This document shows, in pieces, positions 1 through 5,238 of a stretch of DNA of 6,081 nucleotides. Under the pieces are notes generated by a model, which worked only from the letters and a program-made list of their open reading frames with translations, was not told the DNA's origin and did not search any database. A program made the position numbers and the translations under genes. Within the stretch, counting starts at the first letter, position 1; each line of letters begins with the position of its first letter. This DNA comes from CAZVUW01 sp964629825 (GTDB lineage Bacteria; Actinomycetota; Nitriliruptoria; Euzebyales; Egibacteraceae): contig CAZVUW010000138.1 of NCBI GenBank assembly GCA_964629825.1, forward strand, positions 1-6,081, in the 5' to 3' direction.

Positions 1-1
1 C

Positions 2-610
2 GACAACTGCAACTCGCTGCACACCAACGCCTACGACGAGGCGATCACCACGCCCACGCAGGAGTCCGTGCGGCGCGCGCTGGCGATCCAGAGGATCATC
101 GACAAGGAGTGGGGGATCGCCCGCAACGAGAACCCCCTTCAGGGCGCGGCGATCATCGATGAGCTCACCGACCTGGTCGAGGAGGCCGTCCTGGCCGAGT
201 TCGACCGCCTCGCCGACCGCGGCGGCGTCCTCGGCGCGATGGAGACCGGCTACCAGCGCGGCAAGATCCAGGACGAGTCGCTGCTGTACGAGCAGCGCAA
301 GCACGACGGCTCGCTGCCGATCATCGGCGTCAACACGTTCACCCTGCCCGACGCCGACGGCTCCGGAGACGCCGAGGTCGAGCTCGCGCGCGCCACCGAG
401 GAGGAGAAGCGCTCACAGCTCGAGCGCGTCCGCTCCTTCCAGGCCTCCCACCGCGACCAGGCCGAGGAGCACCTCGCCCGGCTCAAGGAGGCCGCGACCT
501 CGGGCGAGAACGTGTTCGCGGTGCTGATGGACGCCGTCCGCCACTGCTCGCTCGGTCAGATCACCGAGGCCTTCTTCGAGGTCGGCGGCCAGTACCGCCG
601 CAACGTCTGA
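2..610 (+). CDS. icmF: Fused isobutyryl-CoA mutase IcmF-like, C-terminal fragment (5' end outside window)
   Basis: This is the last 202 residues of a coenzyme B12-dependent acyl-CoA mutase; the reading frame is open from base 2. IcmF enzymes interconvert isobutyryl-CoA and n-butyryl-CoA, or related branched acyl-CoAs, by a radical mechanism in the cytoplasm. The mutase-domain signatures are visible: SLHTNAYDEA near the left edge (the conserved mutase LHTNAYDEA element), then GGVLGAMETGYQRGKIQ, HDGSLPIIGVNTF, and a terminal SLGQITEAFFEVGGQYRRN. The protein stops directly after this element with no C-terminal B12-binding domain. Methylmalonyl-CoA mutase large subunits carry that domain at the C-terminus, whereas IcmF carries it at the N-terminus ahead of a G-protein chaperone domain, so IcmF is the best fit. 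The upstream domains are not in view, so a stand-alone mutase subunit remains possible. Substrate specificity cannot be read from this part. The GTG at 68 is internal and is not the start. Confidence 0.88.
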   Translation, partial: DNCNSLHTNAYDEAITTPTQESVRRALAIQRIIDKEWGIARNENPLQGAAIIDELTDLVEEAVLAEFDRLADRGGVLGAMETGYQRGKIQDESLLYEQRKHDGSLPIIGVNTFTLPDADGSGDAEVELARATEEEKRSQLERVRSFQASHRDQAEEHLARLKEAATSGENVFAVLMDAVRHCSLGQITEAFFEVGGQYRRNV

Positions 611-621
611 CAACCCAGAGC

Positions 622-665
622 TCGATGTTGTTTTCGGCGGACATGTCCGCCGAAAACAACATCGA
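622..665. terminator. 44-bp perfect palindrome between convergent genes, possible bidirectional terminator
   Basis: Every base from 622 to 665 pairs with its mirror position around the centre 643/644, with no mismatch and no spacer. The left arm reads TCGATGTTGTTTTCGGCGGA. As RNA it would fold into a stem of about 20 bp, GC-rich near the top, closed by a CAUG tetraloop, and it would do so on either strand. It begins 11 bp after the icmF stop and lies 49 bp beyond the DUF983 stop, which is where a shared terminator would sit. It is not canonical: the T-run lies on the 5' side of the GC core and A-runs lie on the 3' side, so no U-tract follows the hairpin in either direction. It could instead be a dispersed palindromic repeat, a cruciform-forming site or a protein-binding site. 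Confidence 0.55.
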
Positions 666-714
666 ACAGTGGTCGGGGTGGGCGGTCAGCGGCTGGTGGT
701 CTGGCGGGCCGTGG

Positions 715-1092
715 TCAGCGGCGGCGCTCCTCCCAGTCACGCTCGGCCGCGCTGTAGGGATGGATGCGCTGATCCACCCAGATCCACAGCGTCTTGCTCT
801 GCCGGTACAGCGCGAAGGGGGCCGCGCCGATCACGATCGTGCTCACCACCAGCAGGCCGTTCCAGGGCACATCGGGCCAGAACAGCAGCATCCCGCCGAC
901 GAACATCGCCGCGAAGATGATGAGGACGAAGGCCATCGCGATGATGAGCCCGCCGACCCAGTAGCCCTCCTCGCGGGAGAAGCGATAGCCGCAGCCGGGG
1001 CACGTCTCCACCGTCTCGCCGAAAGACGCCCAGATCTTCTTCTCCCCGCAAACCGGGCATCGGGCAAGCAGGGCGCGCCCTAGTCCTCTCAT
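715..1092 (-). CDS. DUF983 family protein: zinc ribbon plus two membrane segments
   Basis: This 125-residue protein has a short N-terminal zinc-ribbon pair, CPVCG (C12, C15) and CPGCG (C31, C34), followed by GYRFSREEGYWVGG, which is typical of DUF983. Two hydrophobic segments at about residues 46-72 and 76-97 should span the membrane, and the tail is charged (ends ERDWEERRR). The length fits the family. Family function is not established. The start at 1092 is chosen because a GGAG (plus-strand 1102-1105) precedes this ATG by 9 nt and the protein then begins MRGLGRALLARCPVCG. The frame stays open much further upstream, but that part runs antisense through the HIT gene and has no family resemblance. 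The gene is convergent with icmF and divergent from the HIT gene, so it is probably monocistronic. Confidence 0.85.
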   Translation of the reverse strand: MRGLGRALLARCPVCGEKKIWASFGETVETCPGCGYRFSREEGYWVGGLIIAMAFVLIIFAAMFVGGMLLFWPDVPWNGLLVVSTIVIGAAPFALYRQSKTLWIWVDQRIHPYSAAERDWEERRR

Positions 1093-1117
1093 AAGGGGTT
1101 TCTCCGAACCGGTGCAG

Positions 1118-1156
1118 CCGAGCGCTAGCATCCGCTCCCGAGATCGTAGCGCTCGG
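1118..1156. promoter_or_regulatory. Divergent promoter region with 10-bp inverted repeat (DUF983 / HIT)
   Basis: CCGAGCGCTA at 1118-1127 is matched exactly by its reverse complement at 1147-1156, with a 19-nt spacer. Each arm runs into a TANNNT hexamer pointing inward: TAGCAT at 1126-1131 for rightward transcription of the HIT gene, and TACGAT at 1143-1148 read on the minus strand for DUF983. Predicted start points would fall almost back to back near the centre (about 1136-1138). I see no convincing -35 hexamer on either side, so the assignment rests on the -10 elements, the symmetry and the position between two divergent genes. The repeat could equally be an operator for a dimeric regulator. 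Confidence 0.5.
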
Positions 1157-1181
1157 TCCGACGGGGCCACCGGGCGTGGCC

Positions 1182-1188
1182 AGAGGTG
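1182..1188 (+). promoter_or_regulatory. Ribosome binding site that decides the HIT start
   Basis: AGAGGTG sits 6 nt upstream of the ATG at 1195. In-frame alternatives at 1186 (GTG) and 1189 (ATG) overlap or touch this Shine-Dalgarno sequence, so they would lack a usable site. This makes 1195 the best start. Confidence 0.6.
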
Positions 1189-1194
1189 ATGCCG

Positions 1195-1572
1195 ATGAGC
1201 GACGTGGGCGGCGAGGGCGACTGCCTCTTCTGCCAGATAATCGCCGGGGATCTGCCCTCCGACGAGGTCTACCGCGCCGAGGGGGTGGTGGCCTTCCGCG
1301 ACATCTCGCCGCGGGCGCCGGTGCACGTCCTGGTGACGCCCGAGCGCCACGTGCCCTCGGCGCATGCGCTGACCGACGAGGACGCCGACCTGCTGGCCGC
1401 CTGCTTCCGGGTCGCGCGCGAGGTCGCCCGCCTGGAGGGCATCGAGGACGGCTACCGGGTGGCCACGAACATCGGCTCCCGTGGCGGGCAGATGATCCCG
1501 CACCTGCACTTCCACGTGCTGGGCGGCCGCCAGCTCGGCCACATCGACAGCGGCCCGCCCGAGGGCACGTGA
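1195..1572 (+). CDS. HIT-family (histidine triad) nucleotide-binding hydrolase
   Basis: This 125-residue cytoplasmic protein matches Hint-type HIT proteins, which hydrolyse the phosphoramidate or phosphoester bond of nucleotide conjugates such as AMP-lysine or adenylated intermediates. It opens with GDCLFCQIIAGDLPSDEVY, then has a nucleotide-contact stretch AFRDISPRAPVHVLVTPERHV and ends with the triad PHLHFHVLGGRQL. The triad histidines are H103, H105 and H107; by family analogy H105 is the nucleophile. C10, C13, H52 and H103 are placed as in the zinc-binding subset of bacterial HIT proteins. Its length is typical. The gene is divergent from DUF983 and separated from the next gene by 115 bp with its own promoter-like elements, so it may be transcribed alone. 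The physiological substrate cannot be deduced. Confidence 0.93.
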   Translation: MSDVGGEGDCLFCQIIAGDLPSDEVYRAEGVVAFRDISPRAPVHVLVTPERHVPSAHALTDEDADLLAACFRVAREVARLEGIEDGYRVATNIGSRGGQMIPHLHFHVLGGRQLGHIDSGPPEGT

Positions 1573-1590
1573 TCTCCGCCGCCCCGTGAA

Positions 1591-1621
1591 TTGCAGCGCC
1601 GCCCGGCGTGCGGGATAACAT
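1591..1621 (+). promoter_or_regulatory. Predicted promoter for the small membrane protein - metalloprotease - tilS unit
   Basis: TTGCAG at 1591-1596 resembles a -35 hexamer. Downstream, GATAAC (1614-1619, 17-bp spacer) or TAACAT (1616-1621, 19-bp spacer) can serve as the -10. It lies 19 bp after the HIT stop and about 66 bp before the next ATG. The spacing and both hexamers are reasonable for a SigA-type housekeeping promoter. Expression has not been shown. Confidence 0.45.
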
Positions 1622-1632
1622 GACCGGGCGGC
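1598..1632. repeat. 9-bp inverted repeat flanking the predicted -10
   Basis: GCCGCCCGG at 1598-1606 and CCGGGCGGC at 1624-1632 are exact reverse complements separated by 17 nt that contain GATAACAT. As RNA it is a GC-rich stem with a large loop and no following U-tract, so it is a poor terminator for the HIT gene. As DNA it could be an operator over the promoter. In a sequence this GC-rich a chance match is possible. Confidence 0.35.
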
Positions 1633-1687
1633 TGGTCGGCCGCGCAGGCCTCGCTCAGCAAGCTCCCGACCCTGGAGGATCCGATCC

Positions 1688-2002
1688 ATGCTTGCCCGCC
1701 TCGTCAGCGCCGCGATGATGGCCGCCGTTCTGCTGGTCGGCCTGCTCGGTGGTGCGGCACTCGCCGTCGAGGCCGAGGGTGGGGGCGGCCACGAGCCACT
1801 GCCGTCCATCACCGAGATCGGCACCCAGAACGAGGTCTCGCGGCAGTTCTTCCCTGAGGAGGCCGAGGAGCCGGTGTTCGCGCCCTTCCTGGCCTATCCG
1901 CTCCTGGTTGTGGGCATCCTCGCGGTGCTCGCCATCCTCATCCTCTACCTGCGCTGGCAGCCGAAGTTCCACCAGGAGCGTGCTAGTTCAGGCAGGCGCT
2001 GA
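1688..2002 (+). CDS. Small secreted or membrane-anchored protein, function unknown
   Basis: I do not recognise this 104-residue protein as a member of a named family. Residues 1-26 form a signal-peptide-like segment: R4, a long hydrophobic run, and an A-L-A motif near 24-26 as a possible cleavage site. Residues 27-66 are acidic and polar with a GGGG stretch and would lie outside the membrane. Residues 67-89 form a strong hydrophobic helix (YPLLVVGILAVLAILILYL), followed by a short basic cytoplasmic tail. The result is either a type I single-pass protein or, if the leader is uncleaved, a two-span hairpin. A GGAGGA at 1674-1679 lies 8 nt before the ATG, supporting translation. It is the first gene after the predicted promoter and ends 23 bp before the metalloprotease, so the two are probably co-transcribed. 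No catalytic or metal-binding motif is visible. Confidence 0.75.
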   Translation: MLARLVSAAMMAAVLLVGLLGGAALAVEAEGGGGHEPLPSITEIGTQNEVSRQFFPEEAEEPVFAPFLAYPLLVVGILAVLAILILYLRWQPKFHQERASSGRR

Positions 2003-2025
2003 CAGCGCCCGACCACCGGAGGCAC

Positions 2026-3102
2026 ATGCCCGACGCGCCGCTCGCCGACTGGAACCTCGCTGAACGCGTAGCCGCAAGGGTCGCGAGCACGGGTGCTCCG
2101 CAGATCTCCCGGGACGAGGCGGAGGCCCTCCGGCGCAGCCTCCACGCCGCCGTCGAGCGCGCGGATCCCCTGGCGCGCAAGGCGACCGGGCTGGGGCACG
2201 ACCTCGAGCCGGCCGAGGCGCTCGTGGTCAGCCGCCGGACCTGGGTGCGGGCGAACCTCGCGAGCCTCTCCTGGCTGACGGACCCGCTGGCGGATCGCCT
2301 TCTGCGTCGCACCGGCGCATCGCGGAGCGCGGCCCGGGCGGTTCTCGGAGTCCAGCTCGGCGTGGTGCTCGGCTTCCTGTCGACGCGCGTCCTCGGCCAG
2401 TACGAGGCGCTGCTGCCGGAGGACCGCACGCCGGGGCGGCTGCTGCTGGTCGGTCCCAACTTCGTCGAGCTGGAGCGCAACCTCCTGCCGGAGGTCGGCG
2501 TCGGCGCGCAGGAGTTCCGCTTCGGCGTGGTCCTGCACGAGCTGGCGCACCGCCTGCAGTTCGAGGCGGTGCCGTGGCTGCGGCCCCGCCTGCGCGAGCT
2601 GCTGGACGACTACTTCGAGGACGCCCGCTTCGACAGCGACCGGATCCGCGAGATCGCCGGGCGGCTGCCGGAGCTGCTGCGCGACCCGTCGCAGCTAGCC
2701 GACCTCAGCCGCCTCATGGGGGTCGTCCTGACCCCATCGCAGCAGCGGGTCATGGAGAGCGCCCAGGCGATGATGTCCCTGCTGGAGGGGCACGGGAACG
2801 TCGTCATGGACTGGGGCGCCGAGCTGCTCGACGACGGCAGCGGTCCGCCCCTGGACCCCAGCCGCGTCCGCACGGTGCTCAACCGGCGTCGCAACCGGTC
2901 GGCCGAGCGGGCGCTGCGCGGTGCCCTGGGGCTGTCGTTGAAGGCGCGCCAGTACGCCGACGGTGAGGCGTTCATCCTCGCCGTCGCCGAGCGCCACGGC
3001 CGCGACGTCTTCGCGCGTGTGTGGGAGGGGCCGGAGAACCTGCCCACTCCGGACGAGCTGAACGACCCTGACGCCTGGGCCGCCAGGGTCACCGCAGCCT
3101 GA
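2026..3102 (+). CDS. Zincin-like putative metalloprotease (actinobacterial, 'coenzyme F420 biosynthesis associated' family)
   Basis: This 358-residue protein belongs to an actinobacterial family with a zincin-type active site. HELAH at residues 171-175, within VVLHELAHRLQFEAVPWL, supplies two zinc ligands and the catalytic glutamate. E254 in LLEGHGNVVMD is the likely third ligand, and that element is a family hallmark. The N-terminus (DWNLAERVAARVA from residue 8) matches where family members usually begin. There is no signal peptide or obvious membrane span, so it should be cytoplasmic. The substrate is unknown; the 'F420 biosynthesis associated' name comes from phylogenetic co-occurrence rather than a demonstrated reaction. 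A GGAGG at 2018-2022 is only 3 nt from the ATG, shorter than usual, but there is no better start nearby. The tilS start follows 12 bp after its stop, and the family is found next to tilS in mycobacteria (Rv3626c), so one operon is likely. Confidence 0.88.
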   Translation: MPDAPLADWNLAERVAARVASTGAPQISRDEAEALRRSLHAAVERADPLARKATGLGHDLEPAEALVVSRRTWVRANLASLSWLTDPLADRLLRRTGASRSAARAVLGVQLGVVLGFLSTRVLGQYEALLPEDRTPGRLLLVGPNFVELERNLLPEVGVGAQEFRFGVVLHELAHRLQFEAVPWLRPRLRELLDDYFEDARFDSDRIREIAGRLPELLRDPSQLADLSRLMGVVLTPSQQRVMESAQAMMSLLEGHGNVVMDWGAELLDDGSGPPLDPSRVRTVLNRRRNRSAERALRGALGLSLKARQYADGEAFILAVAERHGRDVFARVWEGPENLPTPDELNDPDAWAARVTAA

Positions 3103-3114
3103 GCGGAGCCGGTC

Positions 3115-4527
3115 GTGGGCCGGTTGCTCGGCGCCCTGCCGCCCGGACAGGTCCGTTCGGCGCTGGTTGCCGAGGTGCGAAGAGCCCTGGCGGACACCTT
3201 GGGCGAGGGCGAGCGCGCCGGCGTGGCGGTGTCCGGCGGCCCCGACTCGGTGGGCCTGGTCGCGCTCACACGCGCGGCCCGACCCGACCTGCGCCTGATC
3301 GTGCTGCACGTCCGCCACGGGCTGCGCGACGACTCCGCGGACGCGGCGACGGCCGTCGCCGTGGCGCGACGCCTCGACCTGCCGTTCGCCGAGCGTCGGG
3401 TCGAGGTCCTGCCCACGGGCGAGGGGATCGAGGCGGCGGCCCGGGCGGCCCGCCGCAGGACCCTGACCGAGCTGGCCGCCGAGCACGGGCTGGCGGCTGT
3501 GCTCCTGGGCCACACCGCCGAGGATCAGGCCGAGACGGTGCTCCTGAACCTGGTGCGAGGAGCGGGCTCCACCGGGATCGGCGGCATGCGGCCCGAGGCG
3601 CGGGACGGCGACCTGCGGCTGCTGCGGCCGCTGCTGCGCCTGCGCCGCGCCGACGTCCGCGCTGCCGCGGACGACTCCGGGCTGCCCAGCGTCGAGGATC
3701 CGACCAACCGCGACCTCGACCTGCGGCGGGCGCGCGCACGGCACGAGGTGCTGCCGGGGCTGGCGGCGCTGGCGGGCGGGCCGGGCGATCCGGTGGCCGC
3801 CCTCACGCGTCTGGCGGAGATCGCCGCCGCCGAGGACGACCTGCTGGCCGAGCTGGCGGGCTCGGAGCTGGAGCGCCTCGAGAGGCGGCTGGGTGTCTTC
3901 TCCCTGCTGGCGTGGGCGCAGCTGGACGGCCTGCACATCGCGCTCCAGCGGCGCGTGCTGCGCGCTCTGCTGGTCGCGCGCCGGGGCGGGGCCGCCGGCC
4001 TGCCGGCCGACGCCGTCGAGGCGGTGCGCGGTCTCGCGGTCGGCGAGGCGGTCACGGTCCCTGGGGCTCTGCGCGCTGCGCGCGAGGGGCCATGGCTGGT
4101 GCTGGGGCCGGAGCGCCCCCCCGCAGCGACCCGCCCGACGCCGCTGCCCGCGGAAGGGGCCGTTGCGCTGGGCGCCATCGGTGCGGTGCTGCGCGTCCTC
4201 CCGGGGGCACCGCCGGACGGCTCGCCGCCCGCCGGGCCGCAGTGGTGGCCGCTGGGGACGAGCATCGGACTGCCGCGCGAGCCGGTCGGCCTGCGCGTGC
4301 GGATGCGTCGGCCCGGGGACCGCCTGACCCTTCATGGCCGCCCCCGCCCGGTCGGCGAGCTCCAGCGCGCCGCCGGCGTGCCCCCCTCGCTGCGGGGCCT
4401 GCTGCCGGTCATCGTGGACGCCGGCGACGCGCCGCTGTGGGTGCCCGGGGTGGGCCGACGCGATGACCTGTCCGGTCCTGCCCGCTGGACGCTGCGCATC
4501 GACACGGCCGAGGCTCGGCAGCCCTAG
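3115..4527 (+). CDS. tilS: tRNA(Ile)-lysidine synthetase TilS
   Basis: TilS uses ATP and lysine to convert cytidine-34 of the CAU-anticodon isoleucine tRNA to lysidine, so that it reads AUA and is charged with isoleucine. The 470-residue product has the N-terminal PP-loop ATPase domain: SGGPDS at 40-45, VRHGLR at 66-71, and LGHTAEDQAETVLLNLVRG at 131-149. VEDPTNRD at 193-200 is another conserved TilS element. A C-terminal substrate-binding domain is visible from about residue 398 onward: VRMRRPGDRLTLHG, then P-x-x-x-R-G-LLPVIVD and PLWVPGVGRRDD. The length is close to the family norm of about 430-470. The residue after HV is R in HVRHGLR where many TilS proteins have D (VDHGLR). The GTG start has GGAG at 3105-3108 with 6-nt spacing and lies 12 bp after the metalloprotease stop, indicating co-transcription. 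Confidence 0.95.
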   Translation: MGRLLGALPPGQVRSALVAEVRRALADTLGEGERAGVAVSGGPDSVGLVALTRAARPDLRLIVLHVRHGLRDDSADAATAVAVARRLDLPFAERRVEVLPTGEGIEAAARAARRRTLTELAAEHGLAAVLLGHTAEDQAETVLLNLVRGAGSTGIGGMRPEARDGDLRLLRPLLRLRRADVRAAADDSGLPSVEDPTNRDLDLRRARARHEVLPGLAALAGGPGDPVAALTRLAEIAAAEDDLLAELAGSELERLERRLGVFSLLAWAQLDGLHIALQRRVLRALLVARRGGAAGLPADAVEAVRGLAVGEAVTVPGALRAAREGPWLVLGPERPPAATRPTPLPAEGAVALGAIGAVLRVLPGAPPDGSPPAGPQWWPLGTSIGLPREPVGLRVRMRRPGDRLTLHGRPRPVGELQRAAGVPPSLRGLLPVIVDAGDAPLWVPGVGRRDDLSGPARWTLRIDTAEARQP

Positions 4528-4532
4528 GCGCT

Positions 4533-4542
4533 GCGCTACCCT
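4533..4542 (+). promoter_or_regulatory. Possible hpt promoter (-10 element)
   Basis: GCGCTACCCT contains TACCCT (4537-4542), a TANNNT -10 with the same GCGCTA prefix seen upstream of the HIT gene and ftsH. It starts 6 bp after the tilS stop and lies 47 bp before the hpt GTG. No clear -35 is visible. Immediately downstream are a small hairpin, TGCCG-CCTT-CGGCA (4542-4555), and a 10-bp palindrome, CGCGATCGCG (4557-4566). Without a U-tract neither is a convincing tilS terminator. hpt may also be read from the upstream operon. Confidence 0.4.
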
Positions 4543-4589
4543 GCCGCCTTCGGCATCGCGATCGCGCGGGGCCCGATCAGGAGGCAGAC

Positions 4590-5138
4590 GTGTCAGAGGC
4601 CGTGCACCCCGACATCGCGGAGGTGCTGATCCCAGCGGACCGCATCCAGGAGCGGCTGCGTGCGCTCGCGGCCGACATCGACCGGGACTACCCGGAGGGG
4701 GGCGTGATCCTGGTCGGGGTCCTCAAGGGCGCGTTCATCGTGATGGCGGACCTGGCCCGCTACATCAGCGTCCCGGTCGAGTTCGACTTCATGGCCGTGT
4801 CCAGCTACGGGTCGGCCACGCAGACCTCGGGCGTGGTGCGCATCCTCAAGGACCTGGACCGCGACATCGCCGGGCGGCATGTGCTGGTGGTCGAGGACAT
4901 CGTCGACTCGGGTCTGACCCTGAGCTACCTGCTGAAGAACCTCCGCGCGCGCGGCCCGGCCTCGCTCGAGGTGCTGGCGCTGCTGAGCAAGCCCGACCAG
5001 ACGCGGGTCGAGATCCCGGTGCGCTACCACGGCTTCGCCATCCCCAACCGCTTCGTGGTCGGCTATGGCCTGGACTACGCCGAGCGCTACCGCAACCTGC
5101 CCTACGTAGGGACGCTGCGGCCCGAGGTGTACGCCTAG
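4590..5138 (+). CDS. hpt: Hypoxanthine (guanine) phosphoribosyltransferase
   Basis: This cytoplasmic purine-salvage enzyme transfers the phosphoribosyl group of PRPP to hypoxanthine or guanine, giving IMP or GMP. The 182-residue length is typical of bacterial Hpt. Visible elements in order are LVGVLKGAFIVMADL (residues 41-55, with the LKG diphosphate-contact loop), the flexible-loop serine-tyrosine pair in AVSSYGSATQTSG (69-81), the PRPP-binding signature VLVVEDIVDSGLTL (98-111, acidic pair E102-D103), LLSKP (131-135), and the base-contact region VVGYGLDYAERYRNLPYVG (156-174). The GTG start is set by a strong AGGAGG at 4579-4584 with 5-nt spacing. It follows tilS by 62 bp, a neighbour pair also seen in mycobacteria (Rv3625c-Rv3624c) and other bacteria. 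Hypoxanthine versus guanine preference cannot be judged from sequence. Confidence 0.95.
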   Translation: MSEAVHPDIAEVLIPADRIQERLRALAADIDRDYPEGGVILVGVLKGAFIVMADLARYISVPVEFDFMAVSSYGSATQTSGVVRILKDLDRDIAGRHVLVVEDIVDSGLTLSYLLKNLRARGPASLEVLALLSKPDQTRVEIPVRYHGFAIPNRFVVGYGLDYAERYRNLPYVGTLRPEVYA

Positions 5139-5141
5139 GGC

Positions 5142-5172
5142 GTCCGCACCCGGCCGCGGGTCACCTGTGGAC
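5142..5172 (+). terminator. Weak hairpin downstream of hpt
   Basis: GTCCGCA at 5142-5148 pairs with TGTGGAC at 5166-5172 with one G-U wobble. An inner CCCG (5149-5152) pairs with CGGG (5157-5160), leaving a 4-nt loop and a 5-nt bulge on the 3' side. It begins 3 bp after the hpt stop. No U-tract follows, so at best it is a partial terminator or a 3'-end-stabilising structure. In such GC-rich DNA it may be fortuitous. Confidence 0.25.
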
Positions 5173-5195
5173 ACCCCGGGCGGCGCCGGAGCAGC

Positions 5196-5205
5196 GCGCT
5201 AGCAT
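5196..5205 (+). promoter_or_regulatory. Predicted ftsH promoter (-10 element)
   Basis: GCGCTAGCAT, with TAGCAT as the -10 hexamer (5200-5205), is identical over all ten bases to the motif upstream of the HIT gene. It lies 33 bp before the ftsH ATG in a 100-bp intergenic gap. No good -35 is visible at 16-19 bp upstream. Confidence 0.45.
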
Positions 5206-5238
5206 GGCGGTTCAGCCAAGCGTGCGACAAGGGTCGGC

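Noticed and set aside
684..722. Direct repeat GGTCAGCGGC at 684-693 and 713-722, the second copy covering the DUF983 stop codon
   Set aside because: Ten bases of G/C-rich sequence can recur by chance in this composition, and no longer duplication surrounds either copy.
625..1083. 152-residue plus-strand open frame starting within the palindrome
   Set aside because: It overlaps DUF983 antisense and has no ribosome site of note. Its first residues are simply the translated palindrome.
715..1824. Extension of the DUF983 frame to a 369-residue minus-strand protein
   Set aside because: The upstream 240 or so residues run antisense across the HIT gene and promoter region, have the low-complexity composition of a GC-rich shadow frame, and lack a family match. 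The ATG at 1092 has a good ribosome site.
2695..4335. 546-residue open frame on the minus strand
   Set aside because: It is antisense to the metalloprotease and tilS, both of which have clear motifs. The composition is rich in Arg, Gln, Gly and Ala, as expected for the opposite strand of high-GC coding DNA.
5021..5093. GCGCTAC at 5021 and 5084 as further promoter motifs
   Set aside because: Both are CGC-TAC (Arg-Tyr) codons inside hpt and lack the final T of the TANNNT hexamer.
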